64,000 bases of DNA from Norana najaformis (Eukaryota; Annelida; Clitellata; Crassiclitellata; Hormogastridae), in contig OZ029913.1 in the NCBI GenBank assembly GCA_964023275.1, positions 53,841,644-53,905,643 of the forward strand, given 5' to 3'. A program made the position numbers and the translations under genes. The notes below the pieces were generated by a model. It was not told the DNA's origin. It ran no database searches and saw only the letters and a list, made by a program, of their open reading frames with translations. The number at the start of each line of letters is the position of its first letter. The stretch's first letter is position 1. This document shows positions 10,893-22,800 of this stretch, one piece after another.

Positions 10893-13800
10893 GTAAGCTA
10901 TTCTGTAATTTTTTTATAATTCATATCATTTGAGCTTTATGAATTTATTCAATTAATTGCTACCTTGATTAATTATTCATTCATCTCAATCTTTTGAGAG
11001 GCTGTGCTGTTGTGAATTGCTTAAAAGATGCTATATAAATGTTTTGAGACATACATATACATGTACATTCATCATACATGTGTATTTGCTTGTCTGTGTG
11101 CTTATGTGTGTACTCGATTACCGGTAATGTGTAATTAAGTTTATGTTCGTACAGTAATATGTGTATTTATGTCAGTTTATATTTTGTGTGCTTTACCATT
11201 TAACATACAAGTGTGTGTATCTGGTATAAGAACTGTATGTACACAGTTTATACGATACTTGTGCCTTGTGCTTGCAACTGTAAGTGCAATCAGGCATTTA
11301 TATGGAGGCTTCTGAGATACGTTGAACAGTTAGATTGGGAAAGTTGTAATGTAATATATGAGAAATTAGTTGGAGCTCACATATCACATCCATGCTGTGG
11401 AGAGATGACACTGTTCAACAGGTGTGTGATGCCCTGTACTTGCCGACACTGACTAAAGGTGCTCATTGTGCTGCGATGCACAGGATGAACTACTTATTCG
11501 TTGCTCCAGGGTCATGGGAGTTGACTGGGAAAGCCATTTTGTAGTCCTGAGGGATCGTAGCTACCTCAGGATGATGATGATGATGATGATGATTATGAAA
11601 ATTATGATGACGATGACAGTGATGATGGCCATGACCATGGCCATGATGATACATATGTCACATAATTATAAGTGTGTTAGTATTCTGAATAGCCATGTTT
11701 GTATGCTTTGCTTCTACATATGCATCAAAACTTCTCATACTGAAATAAACATGTACAAAGTTTGCATATCAGTATCATAACAAGTGCACAGTGTGCTTGA
11801 CTGCATGGCAACATTCATGGTGGCAGTTTGCAAGCGTGCTTGGGAGGTCTGTCATTCAGCAATGTTCAAATACTTGAGTTCAGAAGGGTACCTCGGCTGT
11901 TGATCATTGCTGGCTGTAAGTAGCAATTATGATTGAATCAGACCACGAATCTTCTCAAAAAACGTGTACCGGTATTGTGCAGGTAAATTTAATTGTAATT
12001 GTAATTTGAGATTTATAAAGCGCCTCTTAGAGAATAAACTCAACAGAGCTGGGCCCTGTTGCAGAAGTTCTTTAACAGAATTTGGTTGTTTTTTGGGTAA
12101 TGGTAATTGTATTTCTAATCACATTTGTATAGTGCCTATTCAAGAGAGACTCGTCAGAGGAAACACCAACCTGTCAACACAAAAGCACAATTGAACAAAA
12201 TTGTTTTCATGCGCTTATGGAATAGATGTAAAGAAAGTCCAGTGAGCTCACATTGTTGGTTGCTAGGCAACTTGTTCCAGGAAGTTTGATGCCATGGAAA
12301 TTTGGTCCAGGTCACCTTGTACATCCGAGGGAAGGGGTCTGTGGGAAGAATGGATGACTCTAGGTATACAGCTGCACTAGATAAGATGGAGCTGTTTTGC
12401 CTCGCTGTCAAGGTGAAGGTCGTTGAACAAATGTTAGGTTTAAAGCTTAGGCAGAAAGAATTCTATTTTTGTTATTTAATAAGTTATTTGCTCAAGGTGT
12501 GCAGCTCATTACTTAGTAAAAAAAGATGTGGCATTGCTTGGAAGCTGCTTAGTTAGTTATCCTGAGTATGTTAAGTTAATTCTGAATTGAGTTCAGGATG
12601 TCATCTGGTACTTTGGGCGTGTGACAATGGAAAGAAAGGCAGAAATAGGGAGAGAGAGAGTGTATGTGTTCGTTTATTCATTCGTTTATCGTTTATTGAC
12701 CCCAGAAAATGAAAATTTTGACAACAACCAATATACAAGTTTAACATAGAACATTGTCGGATCATAGGGAACAAGCGGTAGACCCAGAAAGGACCAAAGT
12801 CCCGCTTAATTAGGGCTACCAATAAATATGCGATACCAACGGCAATGAAGCGCATCAGTGTTTGCTGTTATATGTACAGTATAAATCTTAACTATAAAAA
12901 TTATAAGGTCATAAACAGAACCTACAAAACGACAAAAGAAAATAAAAATCAACACAGTATACAACGTGTGTGTGTCGTGTCTATATGATATGTCGAAGCT
13001 GAAGCACATGTCTTGTTTAAACTAATAAATTTCTCTTATGCTGCTGTGCTGGACCAAAGTTCTGTAACTCCGAAAAGCAGACATGAGACACAGTTTTAAA
13101 GAGAGGCTGTGAATAAAGTGGAAATGAAGAAAGTAGACAAGCTTATCACTTGGTTCCTTGGAAGAAAATCCCATGTTCATGTTTCACATTCCTGGTTTAT
13201 TGATTTAGTTGTTTTACAGTCTTCAGGTTTGAACTATTATTAGTAAATATTTTATTTGCAGTATTTTAGTATTGTAGAGTAACTGATGTTTGAATCATCT
13301 TCACTCTCAACAAGTGTTAAATTTTCTTAGGTGACTGATGAATTTACAGTGTTTGTGTCTAAAAACTGTGGTTTTTGTTTATAATCGCAGTGGGTTGGAA
13401 TTTGTTACCTTTGCCATATTTGATACAAGCTTAATTTAAAACTGTCTAAACCATCACTACATTCTTTGCTCACTCCAAGCTTGACTACTGTAATTCTCTT
13501 TTCTTAACCACGAATTCCTTCAAATCAAATGCCTTCAACATATCCCAAAATGCACTTGCCCAAGCTTTCACCAGGATGCCCAAACACCATATCACTGCTA
13601 CTGTAAAATAACTGAAGTGACTGAAAATCTCCATTTCATTCCATTATAAATTCTTCCCCTAACCTTTAACTCTCTGCAATACTCCCAACCCACATTTTCA
13701 TAAACTCTGCACCATCCTGTCACCCAGTTCTACCTGCTCATCCTCTTACTTCAGTCATGCTAGTACCCCAGACACTATTCTTCTTAAGTTCTCTAACTGA

Positions 13801-16800
13801 TCTACATCCCACACTGCACCCCACACACCTCACCCATGGAAAGATCTCCAACTTGAATTGGGCACATTCTTCATTACTTCACCCCTTCTGTTGTTCACTC
13901 ATCATCATCTGTCTCAAGCCCCTTTATCGCTTCTCAGGCTTTCCATTCAAAACTAAAGTCCCACCTTTCCAAGAAATCTTACCCTGATAATCCAATCATA
14001 CACTTCTCTGTTTGGCCTGTGGCAAATGGTGACCTGCACCTTTTAAGATTGAGTTAATAGTTCGCTGCTTTTGGAAGTGAAACAGGTGGTCAAAATAAAC
14101 ATAGATAAATAACTAATTCATTGCTTCAGCGCAGTTGCTTTCTGCTGTACATTTGTACATTTTCTGTGCCAGAACTTTATGAGTAGTGGTCATTACGGAT
14201 GTTGTTCTTCTTCTCCAGTAAGTTTTTAAGCCCTGAGGGATCATATGTACCTCGAGGTGCTAAATAAATAAATAAATGAAGATAATATATAGTTTTGGAT
14301 ACATTGTTAAATAATTAATTTGTTATAGGTTTGTCTGGAAAAAGGATGGCCAAAATTTCACGCAGGGAAAATCGGGTACCTTGTCATTTGATGGGACTAA
14401 TGAATCGAGTGGCGAGTACCAGTGCTTTGCTGTGAACAGCTACGGTACGGCAGTTTCTACAAAGGCAAAGATTAGAAAAGCAGGTGAGTTCAAAGGCTGT
14501 TTTTATGTCACATTTGACCAATCTGTGCTTTTTGAAAAATTCATTTGGACTTGATGGACAGCTGTTGAAATCAGTAACATTCGATGTAGTCCTTTTCATC
14601 TCAAGACTCGGGACACGATAGCCGATTGGTCAGTGCACTCGGCCTGTAACTTGGAGGGTACAGGTTCAAGCCTCCCCTTAGGTGGTAACTGTGTAAGGGC
14701 CTTGAACAAATCCTTCACTTATAGTTGCCCAGCACCATCACTTGATGGTTACTGCTTAGACGGTGGCACTTAATAGATGCATAAATAATAATAATAAGAC
14801 TGGGTTCTAATCTAGCCTCAGTAGTTACTGGTACCTCAATTATAGGGCTTCCTCATTTCTCAGTCCACTGATCTGATCGAGTTTGGCCCATTTGTGGCAA
14901 ATGCTTTGTATGCCGTTCATTGGTGCCTCGACAAGTTGATCTCATTGCTCTTTGGAATAACAGCCCTTGGTCCAGAGTAGATGTCTCAAAGATCATTCAT
15001 TTGAAACGGTTTTAGAAAGTGGGTCACATTGTTACTAATAGCTGGGTGTCATTTTAGCACAGCGGTTAAACTTGAATTTCTTGGTCCAAAGTTTGGAATT
15101 TTTAGCCCGAGGTTGAGTCAGTGACCTTTCGTTTCCAACAGCCTACATGTTTTACCTGTGAAAAATCCTACCTTTGACAATTACTGCTGAATCAAGAGTG
15201 AACTGAGTTGCTTATGAACTTACTGAAGGTTGGCCAGTTGTCTGTTTGCTTGTGTTGAATAAAGTCATAATTGTATACAGTAGAAATGGCTTCAGTTCAC
15301 AGTACATTGTGGTCATTGAACTGTCTGGAGCAGAAAGGGTTAATGATACACAAGTAAACATACATAGCTTCATGACCTTTGTACCGGTAATACCATAATT
15401 GTACTAGTAATTGTATCAGAACCTGTATAATTATTATTATTACTGTTATTATAATTATGCAGATTTGTAACCTGGTACTGAAGCATGGAGGCACAGCTGG
15501 TTAGCCATAAACTGGTTAGCCATAAACTGGTTAGCCATAAACTGGTTAGCCAGGTGGTAGTGCGGTTAGTTAACCAAATGCGTGGCCGTCATTGAGCAGT
15601 AGTCAATTCTTAGGTGTTTCTTGAAGGAAGGAAAAGAAGAATACATTCTGTGCACTGATGTTAGTCAGATGGGAAAATCTTGTGTGGAGTACATGAGAAA
15701 GTAGTGCATTCTGTTAGGTTCTACCTTGTTTTGTATAGCTGACCAGATTTTAATGGTAAGGTTGTTCAATTAAGATGATGCAATGGATAAGTAGCCTTAA
15801 AGTGCAAGATTGGTGTGATGGTCCACCCCAAATTAGAGGTTGCACCAATGTCCTACTAGGCCGAGCAGAGACTGGAGTGGGTAGCTGCCTATTCGGTCTA
15901 GCACAGTCCATACACAGGGACTTTAAATGACCATATGGGCGCTGTATAAAACCGTGTACATTTACAGCAGTGGTGCTTAGTGTTGTGATCCACGCGTTAG
16001 TTCTGGTCCACCGAGCTATGGTCACCAGTCCACAAGATGGTCCTTAAGAAGGTAAAATATTTGAGTGACACATGAAAAACCGCTTCAGAAATAGAGTGGG
16101 TCGCATCATGATAATGTAAAACACGGCTTAGTTTAACTGCAAACCGCTTTAACTCCCCGCACTTTCTGCAGGAATCCCCAAGCTTGCCATTGCACACTTG
16201 CAAGTTGCCAATAGTGGTTCGCAAACAAAGCATAAAGTTGTTGCTGGTTCTTTGCTTTAAAAAAGTTTAAGGACCACTGGTCTAGAGCATCGCCATCTAT
16301 GGGAGCTTGCACAAACATCCTGATCTTAGAGGATGTATGGTCAGCTGTCGGCATTTCATTAAGAGTTTATCATAGAAAAGTGTCATTTTGTAAATATATG
16401 TTTTGTGTGTGTATAAAAATGAGATTACTTGGTCAGCAGATAGGCTGCACATTTGAGTAATGACTGCATTTGACAAAGCTGGATAAGAGGAAGACTGAGG
16501 ATAACAGTAAGATATTGGAGTAACACGTGAAAAGCTGATTGGTGGCCGATTGGTTTGAGCACTCGGCTCGTAACGTGGAGAGTATGAGTCCTAGCCGCCC
16601 TGAGGCAGTGAATGCGTATGAACCTTCACTCACAATTGCTGAGTGCCATTAGTTGATAGTGACACTTAATAATTAGAGAAATAAAAATTAACACTAAATG
16701 CGAATATAAAAGTAACACGCTTGTTACACACTTATGTCATGTTACACACTTATGTAGAAGTTCCTCAGAAGCATAGTCCCAAAAGTTGAAGGTTCATCCG

Positions 16801-19800
16801 GTTGAGGTGCAAACATAATCACACTGAAAAGACAAATTTTCTATCCTTCCAGCACCAGGTGAATGGCAGTCTGGTTTTGTTCCTGAAGTGTTGTAATCAA
16901 CACCCTTTCTTCCTCTTGTCTCTCTCTCCTCTCCAACCCCAAACACCCCCCCCATAGCTGCCATGCTGTCTCTCGGCTTGACTTTTGGATCTTGACCTGG
17001 AATCAAACCCTTTTTGCCTACCGATTTTGTTTTGACTGAGCGCCTGTGAATAAGCTGGTCCCCGCGGCGTGGCTTTCGTTGGGCGCTGTAGAAATCTCGG
17101 AATTACGATTACGAAAACCAGTCCAGATAGGAAGCGAACAGAGTGTCTGTGTACGAGTTCTGATCGCTTGTTCACTAGCTGAGTCTGCAGAGCTTGAAGG
17201 CAAGTTTGCCTGAATGCCCCGAGTCTGATTCAGTTCAACGCAGAAGAGTTTTTATATGGTCAGCCATCAAGAAGTATGTAGGGTTGGAGATGGGTAGATG
17301 TTTAGGGCGTCTATATCCTTTTTTTGGTCTCTTGAATGATGGTATGGATTATGGTTGTGAAATGCTGACATGATTTCCTCCATAAACGAGAGCGGGGTGA
17401 GGAAAAAGAGCAGCCTGTCAACAAAGCGATTAATGTAATTATTATATTGGCATTTTATTTTCATGGCCCTTGTAGTCTGGGTCGTTGGATATGGAGACGT
17501 CTCTGCTGGATGAAGTTGTTCAGCGAAAAGACTCCGATGGTTTTTCATGTGGAAAGTATGTGAGCTGAACAGATCCTGCTGTTTGCGGGATTCAAGGAAA
17601 GGAGAAACAAAGGACGAACATGACTGCACTGTATACACAGACGAAGACATAGCAAGACTTTGTACAGACATAAGAAAAGTACTGAATTTGACAGTTGGCC
17701 AAAGAGAATAATGATTGTTTATCTGCACCCATTGCTGCCAATGGCCGGCATCTGGGTTGATGATGATGATGAGGAGGAGAAGATGAGGAGGAGGAGGAGG
17801 ATGATGACGATGACAATGATGAAACCCTGGACTGTCAGGGCTTGCCCAGTTGTGGAACCTGGTAATTTCGTCATGTGCATGTTTTTACCGGTGTAGACAG
17901 AAGAAGCAGTAGCCTTCAGATTAACATCAGTCAAATCATCTAAGTGGTTTGTATTGTTGAGTCTGGTATGTGTGCAGAGTCTCAGACCTCAGTGAAGGTC
18001 CAGAAGACTTAGGCCTAATAGGGAGCAGTTCGAATAATTGCTGCTAGATGTCATTACTAGGATTTGCATCAGTCATAATTTAGTAAGTAAACAACTTATG
18101 TGATAAATGCTTGTATGTACACATTACTGCACTGTTAGCTGTTATGTTAACAATTTGGCTGTAGGATTAACATAGTTCTGTGCAAATATCTGAAAATTAC
18201 ATTACATTCATTACATTACAGTGCTGACATAGTTATTCAAGTCATTGAAATGAAGCATGTTGCCTAAAATGATCCAAAATGAGATATTGTGTATTTCATC
18301 ATTGTTTGGCATTGCAATAGTTTTCTTGTTTAATTCATGGATAAATATGGCACATATATAGAAGAAATGTGAGCAACTAAGGTGTGACTAGCGGGATTGA
18401 AGGCCATGTAAAAATATTGATTAAATAAAGGCAATGAGTAATGTTGCTTTTATACTGACTGTCACATATCGAGAGTTTAACATCGAGAGTTTCAGCAAAA
18501 GTGAGTCTTCCATAAAACATCACAGCATGATCTCACTCAGTGACCATTTCGTTCCAGCCAGTACATACACACTGATGCCGTCCTTCTGTCATTTCTTTGG
18601 CAGACTTGCCAACACAGATTTACTGAGTCATGGGTCTTTAATGTGTGTCCTATGCCTGTGCATGCATTGAAGGCAGCAAACTTGTGCTGAGCAGGCGATG
18701 GTGTCTAAGCACAGGGAGGTGAAGCAACACTGAGCCCAGTTAGTACTTGGATGGGTGGCCAATTCATTTGGTCTTGAATACCCTTGCACTGCTTGTGTTT
18801 GGTACCTGTAACTATGACCACATTACACCACCCTGACATGACCAATTACAGTGGCTGGGGTTCCGTCCGCCTATCTCTCTGCCTAACTTTCTGATCTGGA
18901 CTTGGAACTGAACCTGACCATACCTATGCTGCCAATTTAATTTTTGACTAAGGTGCCTGGGAGTAAGCCTTAGCCAGTTACCACAACTTAGCTTTTTTGG
19001 GTGCCAAAGAAATCTGCTGATTGGCGACATGGACCCGTGTTTGATTAATCTGATCTAATCTAAAGATCAGATTAGATTAAACATGTGTGCACATGTTTAA
19101 GAAATGACCCATCCACTGGTTATTGTACTTTCTTTATGTTACGCTACATGGACTCGTGTTTGATTGCGATTGTACCTTCGTTATGTTGGGTCCAGTGACC
19201 TGAATAGGGCTTCTGACTGAGTCAAGGTTCAACACAAAGAATCTCACATTCAGTTCAAGATTTCCTGTTTTGCAAGTTGCATGGCAGCTGAAGTACGCCT
19301 TGATTTTCATGCCTTTGTGAAATTCCTTCAAAAACATTGCTGCACAGTTGCTCTGGGGATAAAATTGCGCTGTGTGAATGGCCTTCTTTACAAACTGTGC
19401 CTGTTTAGATCGGCTAAATACCATGTTGTAACACCTTTGTGAGGTTTTTTAAAGGTGCTGTATGTATGTATCTAATCTTTTATATAGCGCATTTTAAGAA
19501 CCTCTCAAAAGCAGCCTGTCAACAAAGCGATTAATGTAATTATTATATTGGCATTTTATTTTCATGGCCCTTGTAGTCTGGGTCGTTGGATATGGAGACG
19601 TCTCTGCTGGATGAAGTTGTTCAGCGAAAAGACTCAGATGGTTTTCATGTGGAAGGTGTGCGAGCATGATGATGATGATGAGGAGGAGGAGGAGGATTTT
19701 ATTGGCCAGTTACTTACGTACATACATTTGTACATGCGTTGCCAATGTTTCGGACTTTCTGTATAATTTGAGTGTGTGATTTGTTTGCAACAGAATTGGG

Positions 19801-22800
19801 TACGTTTCCAACAGTGAATGAACCAACACTGCAGAGTCCAGTTGTGGGTGAATCTTTGATCTTGAGATGTAACCCACCCTATTCCTATCCTGCAGGAACA
19901 GTCTACTGGAGCGAATTGACAACTTCATCAAAGCTAAAGTCAATTGACACTTCGGAACGATTGTCGCTGGATTATAACGGTACTGACCTTCCACAGATTC
20001 TGTTAGCCACAAGTTGGCTTTGTCATTATGTCTAAAGCAAGTCAAGGTTAGATAATCTATCAAGTAATACATTTGTACAGGTTAAAGGTCAAGGTAACAC
20101 ACTTAGAACTCTCCTTAGAAGAAGTGTGGTTCTGGGGTTGAAGTGCAGATTCTGTCAACAGGACACCTCTGTGTCATCAGAGGGTCAAAATGAGGTTAAG
20201 ATGAGGCACAAAATTGCAAAGCAAGCATCATCAGGACAGCTTTACCTTACAGCTTATAAGACTCAACAGCAAACTGAAAAGTGAATATATTGCCTTAACC
20301 TCTGTCTGTTTCTCTGTGTGTCTTTGTTCATGTGTTTGCCTGAGTTTATGGAACACTGGAGTTCAAACCCTAGCAAGAAATTATCTTGGCTTCCTTTTCC
20401 ATCGGGTGAGGTGTTCACTTCCTCGGGGTGTGATTGTAATCTCGAGATTTCAACAGCATCCAACAAAAGCCATGTCACAGGGACGCCTACTCACAGGCAC
20501 TCAGTCAAAACAAAATCGATAGGCTAAAGTGTTTGGTTCTAGGTCAAGATCCAAAGAGTCAGGCAGAGAGACAGCCTGACAGCTATGGTGGGTGATGTTT
20601 AGGATTGGAGGTGTTGTCCAGCTGCCCAAAGTTTGACTGTCTCCCACTGGAACTGAAACTATGAGAAGCAGGCTATGTAATGTAAATGAAGCATTGGAAA
20701 AGGCTAACAGCACTTGAGTAAAAGTATTTGATTGTTTTATTCTGCATCGTTTTGTAATAGGCGGCCCTAATTTAGCGGGACTTAGGTCCCTTTTGGGTCT
20801 GCCATTTGTATCCCAACAATCTATACAATGGTCATTGTATTTGTTCTTTTCTTTTGTACTTTTGGAATCAATAAAGTTTTCATTCAGTATATTATGCTGC
20901 ACAGGACAAGAGAGTTAGCATACTATTAGGACATTCCAACATTTCATAGAACTTGGTTGGTAAGGGCTAATGCATATCCATGCATCGTATGGAAACAAAT
21001 TACGTAATGGAAAATAAAGTAGTAGCCTGGGAATAAATAATTAGGAGAGATTATATTTGTCATACTGATATTTCTTTCTTTTGTAGTATGATTTAAAAAA
21101 TATACTGACTTTCTATGCAATGTTCTTTCTACAATTTAACGCTAATATTTGTTTACAGGAAACTTGCATTTTGCTAACGTTATCTCAGGAGATAGCCGTG
21201 GAGGTGCAAGATACGTATGCATTGTTTATAACAATATCCTCCGGAGTATTATGCAGGGAGATGACCAGATAATTAAGCCAACAGAAATTGAAGGTATCTG
21301 TTTATTTTATTTACTTCCGTAATTAATTAGAGCGATAGAAATTGAAATGTACAAAAAGATAATTATATTATATGTGCTGATTATGTCTGAGGTTCATAAG
21401 AAAAGAAGAATGAAGAATTACATATGAGGTGTTAGAGAGCTTAAATGCATATCAGTGTTTTGAATTTCTTTGTGCAGCATTTGAACTGTTTTTTGGTTTC
21501 AGGCAGTCCAACGCCAACTGCCCCACAGTTGGCATGGTCATCGCCAAGTGATACAAAGATGGTTGCCATAAAGCATGAAACACTAAAAATGAAGTGCATC
21601 TTCTATGGCTAGTAAGTATGAAAAGGCGAAGATCATATAGCTTTGTCAAACTCTGACATTATTCATTCCTTGCAGAACATTTACTCTATATACTCACGTA
21701 TAAGTGAGAAATTTTGGACAATTTTGAAAGTCCAAATTGGAGGAATCGCCCGATACGAGGGTCAAGCCAAAACTGCTAGACACATCCGCATCTCATGACA
21801 CATTCGTGGGAGGACGTCAACACACCCACGGGATAGTTATTTCATCACAAGCTGTGTCCTAAAGACCAACTTTAGTCAGACGGCAGAGAGGGACCTTTAT
21901 ACATTATTATAATAAACCGGTAATTAATTATAAAGTCCTGTTGCTCCACCTGGCTGTATCAAAGGACATCCTGTAACATCTGAAATCTAACATCTCCAAT
22001 CCCAAGCACCACCCACTGTAGCTGCCACGCTGTCTCTCTGCCTGACTTGGGTCTTGACCTGGAACCGAATCCTTTTGGCTATCGATTTTTTTTAACTGAG
22101 TGCCTGTGAATAAGCTGGTCTCCATGATGTGGCTTTTGTTGAGTGCTGTTGAAATCTTGGAATTACGATTACAAAATAATATACCGGTAATTCTGGTCCC
22201 TTTGCGCCACTTGATAATATTAAAGCGATCCACCTGTGCAGTCCGCCCTGCAGCATCCACGGGTCTTAATACCCTGCTGCCAGGAAGGAAGCGAGGGTAA
22301 TGCCAAATTCAAATAAATGCAGACAGGGGAGAGTCCAACGTTGGTCATCAACTTATGCACGAATCATAGACATTTCCACTTTCAAGGTAAAAACTGAAGT
22401 GGTCGACTTATATGTGGGTTTGACTTTTATGAGAATCTACAGTTCTTTGTGTCGTTAAGAAAACTTGTGTGTGTATTATTCATATTACATCATTGTCATT
22501 CCTCATCCTCATTGCAATGCAGTCCAGGGACTCTGAACATGATGTCAACTATCAGCTGTGGATGGGATTTCGTTGGTTGGTTCTGTGTGTGAGAGCGGCC
22601 ACCCACCTATGGTGACTTACTAGTTATCCGAGCTCTGTTTGTTACCGATGAACTGTTTGTTCTTGATGAAATTAATACCACTTTGGTTATCATAGATAGT
22701 ACTTTTGTGACATATTTAAAAGGTGTTGTATTTAATGTCTAACACGCAAATACACAGGCCTTCTTCTGCCGTTGTCCATCTGCATTTTTCATAGGGGAGT

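Noticed and set aside
14611-14690. Possible tRNA gene
   Set aside because: A and B boxes exist but stems do not pair and the same body recurs in four copies; it is a SINE.
15750-16354. Overlapping minus-strand frames of 73-91 residues
   Set aside because: No domain, no splice sites in register; possibly an old DNA-transposon remnant but not provable.
17267-17728. 153-residue minus-strand frame
   Set aside because: Overlaps the duplicated 156-bp repeat and matches no family; no supporting splice sites.
18700-18800. Possible 5S rRNA gene
   Set aside because: Too diverged, lacks intact ends and is joined to a LINE tail.
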